A stretch of DNA of 64,000 bases from Parasponia andersonii (lineage: Eukaryota > Streptophyta > Magnoliopsida > Rosales > Cannabaceae): positions 373,872 through 437,871 of the forward strand of contig JXTB01000157.1 of NCBI GenBank assembly GCA_002914805.1, written 5' to 3'. The notes under the pieces are model-generated. The model searched no databases. It was not told the DNA's origin and worked only from the letters and a program-made list of their open reading frames with translations. The translations under genes and the position numbers were made by a program. This document shows positions 11,400 through 22,628 of this stretch, piece after piece; position 1 is the stretch's first letter, and each line of letters opens with the position of its first letter.

Positions 11400-13680
11400 A
11401 GTCATAAGTCTAATTAAACACATGAATATTGAAGTATAAATGGATTAATGTTAATCCAATTTAAATAGTTACTAAGAAAAAATTTGAATAAAACATCATA
11501 AACTGAGTGATATTAGTAAGAAATTTAGTTAATATAGTATCATTAAGTATAATGTAACAAATTAGATGAAAATAGTTATCTTAACAATATTACATATTAT
11601 CTTATATTAAAATTTGAAACAAAGTAGAGGATTTTTAGAAAAGTAATAGAAAAATTGCATCAATATATTATCATTAATCCTAATCTCACTAAATAGGTGA
11701 ATATAGTACTTATATTAATATCATTGCATATTATCTTATGCTAAAGTCAGATACAAAATCTACGAATATAAAAAAATATAATAAAATTTCATATTAATCT
11801 AATTATACTAATAATTATATTACAAAGTATGCAATTATAATATTTAGCTTAACACTATTATACATATTGGTCAAATTAGATTTATATTGAATGACTTTGA
11901 ACTAATTAATAAGAAATGTAATTACTTTGATGTATTTGAGTATAATATAACAAGTTAGGTGCTTATTTTACTTTGTATATCACTATTTTCATATTCTTTT
12001 ATAGTGAAATTCGTTTTAAATTGAATGAATTTGCTCTAATTAGTAATATATTTAATTAATTCAACATATATTGTAAAATATGATAAATTAAATATGAGCA
12101 CCAATCTAGTAGGTATTTTTTTTTTATCTATGCATAGGTATCAATTTGGTAAATGAAAATTTATTATATATATTTTTTATAGTAAAAAATAAGATAGAGA
12201 AATATCATTAATGATGCACGTCTTTTCATGCACCTCATTATAGCCATTAAATCACCATTAAATGATAATCCAACAGCTACTTACACATAGGTAAAAAAAA
12301 ATACCTACTGGATTGGCAATAATTAAATATTAATTATATTAAAAAGTAAGCGATTATAATAGGTGGCTTATTATAATATATATTGCCTTATGGTTATATT
12401 AGAGTTAGATTAAGTATAATATGACAAAGTAAATTACTTAACATATAATCACATTACAAACTATCTGAAACTTAAATGTAGTAGAAAATATATGAATTTT
12501 GCTAGATTAGGAATTAATTCATACTAATCGATTATCATCAATTAGAATCTCGCGAAGTAGGTGACTATTGTACTTATAATAATCCTATTATATATTGACT
12601 CATGATCTAATTAGATATAAATGAATGACTTTGTATTAATTTGTGAGAAATTTTATTAATTTAAAATCATTGTGTACAATATAATAAATTAAGTCACTAG
12701 AGTAATTAGTTTAATATTATTGCACATTGTTTCATTCTAAAATTATTTGAAAAATGGAGGATGATTTGTAACGTTAAATAATAATTCAAATTAATCTACT
12801 ATCCTTTACATAGTATCACTAAATAGGGAAGTATACTTACAATAACACTAATACATATTACATCATGATTAAATTACATATAGAACGAATGATTATGTAC
12901 TAATTAATTATAAACTTTATTTACATATTCGAGCTTATCGACACAAATTGACTATAATATTTAATATAGCACAAATGTCTAAATTAAATACAAAGTGTAT
13001 GAATTACGTAAAGGTAAGTGAATATCAATATTAATCTATCATCAATAATCATAACCTCATATGTAATTAACAATTATTTATTAGAAAACAATTGATTCAT
13101 GAGTTAGGATGATTAAAGATAGTGGGTTGTTCATGATGATCAATTTATCTAGTCTGTTCGTTGGCTAGTTTGGCTCAACCCAGTCAAAATGATAAGTTGG
13201 GCTGACAAGTACTCTTGCTCACAATGATCTCATTTAACAAAAAATAATTGGGCATGCTATATATATATATTTTATATATTTGAGATATTAGTTCTAATAA
13301 TGGCATTGTGAATGATATTATTTAATGATACAATAAAATTATATTAATGCTCATAATATTGGTTATATTAATAGCTTTAAATGCTACGTTTAAAACAAAA
13401 AGTCTAAATGATAATTTAAGATGTAATATGTATCTTATATATAAATGTTAAAATAGTCATAAAATATATATAAATTATGTTTTTTGATATTGTTTAAAAT
13501 AAAAATTTCGAAAAATGACAATTTAGTAAGCGAATATAGTACTTAGTATAATACTATTACATATTATACAATGCTCAAATTAGATATAAAGTCGATACTT
13601 ATGAAAATATAAGTAAAAATGTACATTAATATATTATTATTAATCATAATCTTGCATACAAGTAACAATTTTTTTAATTA
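11400..13680. repeat. Degenerate AT-rich satellite-like array
   Basis: Similar phrases return every few hundred bases: TAAT(C/A)(T/A)TATCATCA..., CTCACTAAATAGGTGA, ATATAGTACTTA, ATATTATC(T)TATG, AAATTAGATATAAA-TGAATGA and TATAATATAACAA(A/G)TTAG. Clear copies are near 11510-11600, 11665-11760, 11830-11960, 12350-12440, 12525-12720, 12790-12900 and 13530-13680. They are strongly diverged and of uneven length, so the period is uncertain. No protein is encoded. An old satellite or repeated internal units of a large transposon would both fit. A self dot-plot would decide. Confidence 0.45.
12101..12316. mobile_element. MITE (216 bp) with about 30-bp terminal inverted repeats
   Basis: The left end CCAATCTAGTAGGTAT followed by a T-run and A(T/C)CTATG is mirrored at the right end, whose reverse complement is CCAATCCAGTAGGTAT, a T-run and ACCTATG. 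The element is small and non-coding, which defines a MITE. It lies inside the AT-rich array. No convincing target-site duplication was found, so the superfamily is open. Confidence 0.7.
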
Positions 13681-13732
13681 AAAATTATGGGCTTATTACA
13701 AAATCTAGGCCCAAAGTCAAAAAAAATTAAAA

Positions 13733-14006
13733 ATCCTAAAGAGAAAGGGACACGGATAGGACTAACTTTAGCCAAAATAACTTTTTTATGCACTTTTTTT
13801 TAAAATGAAAATTTTACGTGTGTCAAAGATATTTTAACCTAGGATCAAGAATTTTTTGACTATGAAAAAGTGATAAATAATAGTTTTTTCATGGTTATGA
13901 ACTCATTGACGCTCCTAAAAATGTAATTTTCCAGCCAAAAAAAAGTAAAAAAAAAAGTCATTTTAGTCCAAATTAATCCTACTCATGTCTTTTTCTCAAT
14001 CCTAAA
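13733..14006. mobile_element. MITE-like element with about 70-bp imperfect inverted ends
   Basis: The left arm reads CTAAAGAGAAAGGGAC, then ATAGGACTAACTTTAGCC, then AAAATAACTTTTTT. The reverse complement of the right arm reads AGGATTGAGAAAAAGAC, then GTAGGATTAATTTGGAC, then AAAATGACTTTTTT. The long arms suggest a Mutator-type or foldback element. No protein is encoded and no target duplication could be set. Confidence 0.55.
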
Positions 14007-14999
14007 TAGGTTGAATTTTTTTTTTAAATTCCGGATAGATTTAGAAAAATGTCACATTTATAAATTTTTTACTCTAAAATGATATTTTTCAATAGTACCC
14101 AAGGTAATTAGTTGAATTATCTGAGATAATATCATTACACTAATGTGAGTTATTATTTTTTTATGGCACAATTAAAGGTATTCAATATTAAAAATTAATA
14201 ATATGGATTATCTTATAAGCTATACTGTTGATATGTCCAATAAAGTAAATGTATTCTTATTTGCGGCTATTCTGCTTTTTCTTTTAAAGTCCAACCTTGA
14301 CTAGGAAAGTTATACATGAATCATGTGTTTCTAAGTAAAAAATAAAAAATAAAAAAAATTGAAGGGTATGTTTATGTTAGAAATTATAATCATTCATGAG
14401 ACGAGTTTGGAAGAACTGTAGATTTTAAATGAATCAGTTTTAGCTGTATTGAGGGAATAATCTATAAAATTATTGAGTGTTTGATAAAATATATTCTTAA
14501 AGTGTTAGTAACCTGGAAAAATTGTATTAGAATGTTTAATAAACTAGATTATTGAATTCATGTAGAAATATAAAATAACCAAAATGATATCATTATACTA
14601 TTACACATATTCCATCATGAGCCTACTAAATAAACATGTTAATAGAATTCTTTTGTGTTTTTTACATAATTGAGCATATTAATATTTTTTAAAAAATATT
14701 TTAAATGACAAGAAAACCATCAATATTTATTACTTATCATCTAAAGTAAGTTTCACAAACAATTTTTTGAGAATAACATTAAGTTTAGGCTCATTTGGTT
14801 CTATAAATAATTTAGAGTAGCATTTAATGAATGCTTTAAATATACATTTTCATTTATCGTGTTTTTCTATATTACATAATATAAGGATCTATAATTTTTG
14901 AAAAGAATTGCATATAAGTTTCTTACAATCACCAGTACTCAAGAAATCAGATGAAAAAGTTCTGTTCTTGCTACCTATACACCTATATATATATATATT
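14007..14999. other. AT-rich stretch without a recognised gene
   Basis: Nothing coding is recognised. A small AT microsatellite lies near 14986-14999, just before the DUF615-like exon. Confidence 0.45.
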
Positions 15000-15003
15000 G
15001 CAC

Positions 15004-17498
15004 GTCTCCTCTTCGTCTTCACTATCATAATCTTCATACTTCTCATTGTTACCTCCAAAGACCAATTTATTTGAACCAGACAAAGCCTGTAGCTTACTAT
15101 GGTTGCCATCTTTTGTTGCCTGAATTAATGAATCCGTCAACTCAAGTTGCACCTCCTATAGTAGTTTTCCTAGATCCATATATTAGATTATGAGCATGTA
15201 ACATCAAAGCATACAATTTGATATATTGCTTTTTAAAAAAAAAAAAAAACAAAGGGAAAAATTATCAATGAAGGTCCTGTAACGACCCAAGATGGTCATG
15301 AAGGAATATATGCAAAGTTAATAAGCAAAGCATTTTTCATGCATTGTTTCCCACAGTTCTTAAATAACTCTATTTTTGACAGAGTGAAAATATTACTATA
15401 CTAAATTCGTTCCTAAGTCCTAACTTTCAATTTTCTACTCATAAATGTCACCTGAGCATTCTATATGCAATATCAAAATTAAGGAATGAAACTGAATACC
15501 AATATAGTTGAACTGCCTCTGCTTTCCTTCTCGAACATCAGGACCCAGTATTTGAGACAAAATAACAAGCACCTTTAAAAACCAAAGCCAGAGCTAAAAT
15601 TTCTCAAATTCTCAATTAAAACTAATCAAATAATCCAACAAGAAGAAGCGAAATTTCAGGAGAAAGGAGAATATTGTACAATACAAAGTAAGATCTATTA
15701 ACAAACACCAAACTTGTTTTCTCCTTTGTTTGCTCATGGTCGTGAACCGTGAGAGCTGTCTTCAAGAGATGGATGAGATGAAAAAAGTATCAAACTTCAA
15801 GAGTTGAGCCAGAGAGAATTTAAAAAAGAAAAAAAAAAAATTGTAGATTTCTAATTCTGGGATGAGAAGCTGGTAAACATGAGTTCTCGTGTACTGGTGA
15901 CAGAACCTTTTTTTAATTTCCAGAACCTTCAAAAATTGGAGTTTTGTGACATACAAAAAACATGAGATGAGAAACTGGTGTACTGGTGGTATATTAAATG
16001 CAAATAATAGTTGCCATATAGAGTGAAGTTAGGACTATGTAAACAAAAACAATAGAGCTTGGCAAAGGTGGAACTAGATTTGTGCTACATGAAGCCAGAG
16101 AAGTTCCATAGTTCCATTCCACAATAAAATATAGAAATTGTTCAACGCATTACTGATATAATAAAATTTCAACTCAAATATGAACTTGGGAAATGCTAAC
16201 AAAAAGGAAAATGATAAATATAGAACAAGTAGACACCTTAAAAAAAAATAGAAAAAAAATCTCCCTCAAGTAAATGAAAGATTGAAAGCTAGTAAAAACT
16301 AAACTACGCCTTTACTTGGTCATATATATATATATATATCCTATCTACTTGCAAGTAACATAAAAACTTATGTCAATGGAATCCTAAAACCATAAGCATT
16401 AGTCAAACTTATCAAAGAACGTAGAAGCAATATAAAAAATGATAAACACCAGAGGAAAACAAAACATATATAAACAAAATTGCTTCATCAATCTCATCTC
16501 ATATTTGATTCCTTAAATATGTTAAACGCCAGGATTAGCTTATAATTAGAACACTACTGCTACATCAACTGTTGTTTTCCTTTCGTCGTGAGCACTCACA
16601 TAAAAGATATGTTTCTATTTGAAACTTTTACCGGTATTGATCTTGCAATGGACTTCAACTCGAAATTGCAATCCAGTATGGGAATAATTGTGTTCCTTGA
16701 ATGAGCCACAATGCACCATGAATTTGGATTCAAAACAAGCTTAGGGAAGCTTGATATTTATTGAAATACCCATACTTTGATAGATGTACCATTACGGAAT
16801 TTTATTTCCCGAATAACAAATAAAAGCATCAGTAGGACATATCCGCATCATGAACAACATTATATATTAGGGTACATCACAGATTAGGAATTAAAATGCA
16901 GAAAAGTGAATTAAATATACGCTAGCTAGTAAGCAATTACTGAAAGGGACAATTACATAAAATTCCCATGAAAGTATCAAAAAACACAATCTTATAATTT
17001 AAGATTACGCACAATTTCACCTCTAATTTCACACATTTAATTTTGACTTAGATATGACAATTTTAAATAAAATAAAATCAAGTATATGGTTAAACACTAG
17101 GATTAGCTTATAATTAGAACATAACGGCTACATCAAATACCAATGAAATTATGATTCTCCATCAACTTTTTAGCAGTAAAGGAAAAAACTTTACAACCTT
17201 TGGAACTAAAATGTGTAAAAGTAATATAGAGAAGACCCATTAACCAAAAATTGCAGTAAGCGTCTTCAAGAAGAAGCAAAGCTGTTACTTTGTTAAAGTT
17301 GGCTTCAAAACTCATTTATTTTTCTCTGAAACTAAACACATAAGGTACGGTTGAGCTAAGAGTGAGTGTGGTAGGCAAAGCCCCAAAATCTCCTAGATCA
17401 TTAGTACTATTGGGAATTAATAAGGGTTGTGGGATTTTTGAGGGCAAAATGAGTTTCTTAGTTGATTGAGGAAGACAGAGCAAAAACGACAACTTCAA
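15004..17498 (-). pseudogene. DUF615 (DarP/YjgA-like) gene relic
   Basis: Two exons with good GT-AG borders lie on the minus strand. Exon 15500-15572 reads VLVILSQILGPDVREG, then KQRQFNYIG. Exon 15004-15169 continues GKLL, then EVQLELTDSLIQATKDGN, then SKLQALSG and an acidic tail (YDSEDEEE). From memory of the family, plant DUF615 proteins carry LGPDVREGKRRQFNYIGKLLREV and LIQATKDGD at this place. The bacterial homologue YjgA/DarP helps mature the large ribosomal subunit, and plant forms are thought to be organellar. A stop codon replaces the conserved Arg after GKLL, so the copy is probably dead. Earlier exons are unclear: a worn MELLW-QI stretch near 16080-16130, and a possible first exon at 17316-17498 (MKLSFLLCLPQSTKK..., transit-peptide-like). 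The gene lies within the former RGLG region, on the opposite strand. Confidence 0.6.
16522..17136. repeat. Pair of about 48-bp direct repeats, 0.57 kb apart
   Basis: The copies are at 16522-16569 and about 17089-17136. Both read GTTAAAC(G/A)C(C/T)AGGATTAG, then CTTATAATTAGAACA, then GCTACATCAA, with few differences. The segment between holds no recognised gene. They may mark a tandem duplication or the ends of an inserted block. Confidence 0.55.
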
Positions 17499-18575
17499 AT
17501 AAACTAAAAGTTTCTTTTTTATTTTTTATTTTTATTTGTATTAAAAAATTCATAATCAAATTACAGGCAACCAAACCAGTTACAATTTTTACCGTCCAAA
17601 AAACCCTTCACTTTTGATTCATAGCCCTTAGATCATATAAAAAGTAACTTTATTGGCAATCTAAAGGTAATGCAGTCTCAGCGCCTCAAAACGAAGTGAG
17701 GCATCGAAGAAATGCCTTATAAAATAATATGATTTTAATTTATTTATAAAAAATAGATATATAAAAATAAAATATATTTTTTAGTTAAAAAATAAAAATT
17801 AGAATTTAATTAATATTTATATATATATTTATATTTATTAAAAAAATTATTAAGGAAAAAAGAAATAAAATATGTGTTAGGCTTGGGACTAAATTAGTGA
17901 AATTCAATATATTTGTCGTTTGGTCTTTATTTTTCTTATTTTATCAAAATTTGTAATAATGATGATCGTATTTGCTTCTTTTTTTTTAAGTTTTATTTTC
18001 TCGTATATATCATCAACAAATATAATCGTATCATGCATGTGAAAAGATGATGAAAAATCATGAAATTGGGTAGAAAAGAACTAATAATCAGAAGTCATAT
18101 CGGTCAAGGCAATATAGCCATGCAAGTGTATATAAAGAAGACATATAGAAGCATTAAAATCAATCGTAACAAGTTCGATACATTCCATTATCGTTATGTT
18201 TATGTTGGACTTGATTTACTATGGTTGTTTTATTATTTTTGTACTCTACTTAGTTTGTATTATGCTTTTAGGTCTTTGATTTTATATGAATATAATGTGA
18301 AATCGTTATCTCTAAATCTACAAGAAAATTTAGTCCTATGAGAAGGAGGGAGTCTAAAAGGAGGGTTGAACTACTTTATCCAATCTTTCTTTGAGCTTAA
18401 ACATGAGACTTGACAAAGGAGTTCAGTCCCAACTTTTAGTCCAGACCATCAAACAAGGCCAATTGACTCATGATTTAGTTTTGGTGGTGTAGTTTGTCAA
18501 CTTTAGTAAAATAATGTTGAAAGATATCCCCACATCTAACAAGCAGACAAAATTTATCCTAGAAATATTAATGGA
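17499..18575. other. Intergenic, AT-rich, no recognised gene
   Basis: A short hairpin, GCCTCA...TGAGGC, lies near 17685-17702 and resembles a common plant repeat core. A 93-residue open frame at 18060-18341 has no recognised domain and is probably chance. Nothing else is supported. Confidence 0.4.
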
Positions 18576-18580
18576 AATAC

Positions 18581-20358
18581 TATTAGGATTTATGCCCTAA
18601 AAATATGTATATTTTGGATATTTGCTGAATTAATAAAATGAAAATTTTCTATTTGAATTTGTGCATAATTGGTATGTCTTTAAATATCAGAAAATCTCTA
18701 ATTTATTTATGTGACCACAAATTTAGTATATAAGTATTATATACGTTAAGATTAAATTTATAGATAATAAACTAAATATAGTTCGTAATAATTAATTAAA
18801 ATTTAGGATCTTTAATTAAATATTATTAGTATAGTCTATTAACATTTATAATGTAATAGTCTTATCTAGACTATTGATGTATTGACATCACAATGGAAGT
18901 AATTTATATAATTCGATTATATAGAACTGGACCAGACATGATTTGAATCTTACATAAATTCCTTTAATTGTTAAGAGTTTAAATAATGTCACTAGATGAT
19001 CATATATAGTTCAATCTTAATCCTGAGTAGTTATAGACTCTTATTTATAACATTATGTTGTTTAACATACTTGTTAAAGGTTTATTTCGTAAATAGATCA
19101 AAATACTTCTATCTTAGGAGCATAATGAGATGAGTAGCTGAGAATGTAACTTACAGATATGAAATCCATTTTTTCCAATAAGAAACTAGAAAGATGATTC
19201 TCCTATGTATTGATTCAAGACTTGAACAATTTGAGTACTCAATTTATAATAGATTTATAAATTAATTATTCATTAGAGAATCAATAGTACACAAAGATAA
19301 AGATGTAATTAGAGAGGTAAACGAAATATAATTTAACTCCAATTATGAATTGTCTATGAATGATTGAACTACATGTAATGATTAAATCGATAGACTGCTC
19401 GTTATTTTCTGAGTAAATTAATTCTGTAATTTCAAAAGCGCAATTCTAGATTTTTAGTGAAGTAATACTAGAATTAATAAATTAGACAAATTAATTTATT
19501 AATTGTCATAATTTATTAGAAATTGAATTACAGGTCTATAAGTCCCCAATTCCACCTCTTACAAACACTGTACTAGATATTACATTATTTTTGTTATTGT
19601 ACACTTTATTTAGATAAATAGTTTATCTTTATGTAATTAATAATTTTTATTAATTAATTAATTAGTTTTGAATTAATTAATTTAAATTTATGGAGAGATA
19701 AGTTTCCTAATTTGTTTAAATTTTGAATTTAAAAATATCTAATTATCAGATAATTAGATAAACAGAAATTAAGAAACTAATTGAAAGTGAAACGCTCTTC
19801 CTTAAAGAAGTTATTTGCTAGTTTATATATATATATATATAAATAATTAATTAGATATATATATATAACATTACATTTTTTTTTTTAAAAAAAGGTTACG
19901 CTTTTGTTTTATTATATATATATTAATTGATTAATATTTTATTTATTAAATAGTTGAATATATATATATATATAAAGTGAAATCCTAGTAAAATATATAT
20001 ACTATGTATTATTTTCTACAAAACCTCCATAATTTAGATTAAAAAAAAAAGAGAATTATCATATTTTATGTAAAACAAACTCTTGTAATCTCATAGATCG
20101 AGAATATTGCAAGGACTTAAAGTGTGAGTTTTGAGAAATTGTACGTAACACCTACATATTTATCTAGTTGTGTTTCAGACTTAGATTAGAAAATCGTGGT
20201 TTAGAAGACAGAAAAACTAAGATCCACTAATAGGCTACAAAAGATATTAGATTTATTCTCTTTGTATATTCCTATTTATTATGAATTAATACTATGCAAG
20301 AAATTTTTTTACTGTTCTTGAGTTATTCTGCTGCTGCGAAAATCATTTTTAAAACCTT
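18581..20358 (+). mobile_element. Solo LTR of the same Copia family
   Basis: It begins TATTAGGATTTATGCCC, matching the 3' LTR start at 8914, and follows that LTR through most of its length. It ends in the GCTGCGAAAATCATTTTTAA block seen at 3355 and 10294. No internal coding sequence is attached, so it is a solo LTR left by recombination. AATAC at 18576-18580 and 20359-20363 is a possible 5-bp target duplication. The end placement is uncertain by a few bases. At about 1.78 kb it shows the length of the family's LTR. An AT microsatellite-rich part lies at 19820-19990. Confidence 0.75.
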
Positions 20359-20701
20359 AATACTGTCTCAACGTAAAGCAGCAATTGAGCTCAAACTTCT
20401 GGGGTAATTGTACTCCTCTCTAAACCAGCTTATAGCTTTATGTCACTGCTTTTAATAGCACTATTGGCATAAGATCAGTAAAAAAAGACTGTTCTAGTGC
20501 CGCATTTTCTTAAGTATTGAATACATATTATAACTTTGTGTTAAGTAGTCCTTGAATTATAGTAAAAGTTTCCATTTCAATCTCTATACTCTATACAATT
20601 TGCTAGTGTTTTGTAAGGACTTGAGCAATACTTTTTTCCGAAGTTTTAGTTACCAACACTAAAATTAATAGCCTATAATTTATTCAGTCAATGATTTTCA
20701 G

Positions 20702-20858
20702 CTGCAAGAAGTGAACTCCCGGGAGGGTTCCCTTGCCTCCTCCAGTTTGGAACAATATCTCAACGAATTCATCTCCTGAGTTCATGAGATCAAGCAGCAG
20801 AAGGCAAAGATCTTTCCAGTTTTCTCGTTCGGCTTCGGCCAGTTCTTCACGATACAGG
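20702..20858 (+). pseudogene. RGLG-like linker exon
   Basis: This exon has a CAG acceptor at 20699 and a GGTGAG donor after 20858. One frame reads PGRVPLPPPVWNNIST, then a Ser/Arg-rich stretch (RSSSRRQRSFQFSRSASASS). It corresponds to the PERVPLPPPV linker found between the vWA and RING domains of RGLG proteins. A stop codon lies early in that frame. Confidence 0.65.
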
Positions 20859-20960
20859 GTGAGACTACATTTTACTTGATTAATCTCTCGCTTAACAACT
20901 CTTATTATAGAGTCTGATCATAACTCTTGGGATATTATTGTGCCTTTGTGTTTTACACAG

Positions 20961-21201
20961 AGTTCTCCTATGTTTGTTCGCTTCAATAACATTTTAGCAT
21001 TTAGTTGTGGACATCAGGTAATTTTAAACTGCATGATATTGAAACTTTTATCCACCCTTTCTCGTAAGATCTTAAACATTCCTTTGTCTGTCTCTTAATT
21101 GAACCTATATTTATGCCATGTTCTTTTAGACTTGCTCTGACTGTGGAGAAGACTTGGTGTATTGCCCTGTGTGTCAAGTCCGAATAACAACTGAAAGATA
21201 G
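20961..21201 (+). pseudogene. RGLG-like RING finger exons
   Basis: Exon 20961-21017 reads SPMFVRFNNILAFSCGHQ and exon 21130-21201 reads TCSDCGEDLVYCPVCQ, then VRITTER and a stop. The intron between has GT-AG ends. In a live RING the first exon would carry CPIC; here it is SPMF, so the first zinc-binding Cys pair is lost. The later CGHQTC, C-x2-C and CPVC ligands remain. This is the C-terminal end of the decayed ubiquitin ligase. Confidence 0.75.
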
Positions 21202-21572
21202 AACTTTTTGACTCATAATGTGTCAAGCTTAGCGGCGAGCCTATGGACTCAAATTCTAGTCACAGTTGGATACTTGGATTCATTTATGTCGTTTTGAAGA
21301 ACTTAATGTCACACTTCTTCTCGTTCTCATTTCCCTGGTTCCCCNTTAATAAGCTTAATCTTGGTTTCTTTAAGAGACTAATTTGATGTGAATGTTTGCA
21401 CGAGTATTTTGTCACAATTGAATGAGGTTGTCAATTTGCTATTTCTTCTATTTATACCAAATTCTATTACTTCTCTTTTTTCTCTGTGCTAAAAAATAAT
21501 CAATATTTTGCTTGTTACAAATTTTTATTTAATATATAAGTTTATAAGATAAACTCTAGACTAGTTTAGGAT
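21202..21572. other. 3' flank of the RGLG relic
   Basis: No gene is seen. A single N at 21345 is an assembly gap. The stretch lies between the RING stop codon and the hAT-type element. Confidence 0.4.
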
Positions 21573-21581
21573 ATATTTAAG

Positions 21582-22332
21582 AAGGGTGAATATTGGTCAG
21601 TTTGGTCGATTTTGTTAGACCTATCAAACCAACTGACCGGTTTTCGATTTTTTAGAACTCAAATCGGAAACTTACAAATTATTTAGTTAGCTCGGTCAAT
21701 TTTTCAATTTTTTCAGTTTTTTTATTCGTTCGGTTGATTTTTCGTTATTTTTAGTTGGTTCAATTGATTTTCCGATTCGATCTGTCGATTTTTTTGCTTT
21801 AAACTGGAAAAAGAACAATTTTTTCAAAAAAGTATTGTGTTCTTTTTTTCTTGCTTTTAAAGAATGCTCTAACTTTAAATTACAATTACTTGCAAAATAA
21901 TAGTACAAAACAACCATAAAATCATAAATATAAAAATTCAAATGGATAAATATAGATTTAGATATTTAAATCAAATTTGAATATAATAATTTAACTGTTA
22001 GATAATTACAAAATAAAATATTATTGGGTCTATAAAGAATTGATAAATAATAACATTTAAGTTTGAGGAAAATTTTAAAAGATTATCAAATATTAGTTTT
22101 AGGAAAGTTTTTTAGTGTTTTATAGTATTTCAATATTTTAAATATGCAAATAATTAAATAAAATAGGAAAAATATAAATTAAAGTATCGGTTCTACTAAT
22201 TTTATACCAGTCAGTTTGAATTTGAAAAAAAAACCCGACCAAACATCAGTTTTTTAAATTTTGGTTTTTTCAATTTTCAGTAGGTTGATTTTTTCAATTT
22301 AATCGGTTGAACGGTTTTTCTGCCAACCCTAA
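21582..22332. mobile_element. Non-autonomous hAT-type element (751 bp)
   Basis: An 8-bp duplication, TATTTAAG, flanks it exactly (21574-21581 and 22333-22340). An adjacent A makes it nine bases. The left end starts AAGGGTGAATATTGGTCAG. The reverse complement of the right end starts TTAGGGTTGGCAGAAAAACC. AGGGT(T)G ends with an 8-bp duplication are typical of plant hAT elements. Subterminal GGTTTGGTCGATTTT-like and CGGTTGA repeats are visible. No transposase is encoded. Confidence 0.75.
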
Positions 22333-22628
22333 TATTTAAGTAAAGATGCCATTAGAAGCCTTTAGGTTCTTCATTCAGCATTGAATGGCATTCACGGTAT
22401 CATATCTGTCCACATATTCATGGCACCAAAAATGAAAAGAGTTCTAAAAATAAACAAGATATGAATTTGAAATTATACTTATAAGTACGCCTATTACATG
22501 ATAGTCACTAAAACCATACTCCTACACTCGTCTGATTGAATTATAGAATCATTGACTATAATAATCTATCACCTATTACTGGTTTCAGAAGAAGGGACAT
22601 TGAAAAACCCACTTAAGAAACTTCTTTT

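Larger units (their letters stand above)
2660..21201 (+). pseudogene. RGLG-type E3 ubiquitin ligase pseudogene, split by insertions
   Basis: Scattered exons on the plus strand match, in order, the RGLG (RING domain ligase) family: a copine-like vWA domain, a proline-rich linker and a C-terminal RING finger. The pieces are 2660-2799 and 2889-3008 (vWA first half), about 10556-10700 (vWA second half), 20702-20858 (linker), and 20961-21017 plus 21130-21201 (RING). GT-AG junctions are still visible. RGLG proteins are plasma-membrane-associated E3 ligases acting in Lys63 ubiquitin chains and hormone or stress signalling. This copy is dead: the N-terminus is not visible, at least one middle exon is absent, stops lie in the reading frame, and the first RING Cys pair is lost. 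Between its exons lie a Copia element, a solo LTR, MITEs and another dead gene. A functional paralogue presumably exists elsewhere (inference). Confidence 0.8.

Noticed and set aside
18060-18341. 93-codon open frame
   Set aside because: No recognised domain; aromatic-rich product typical of AT-rich chance frames.
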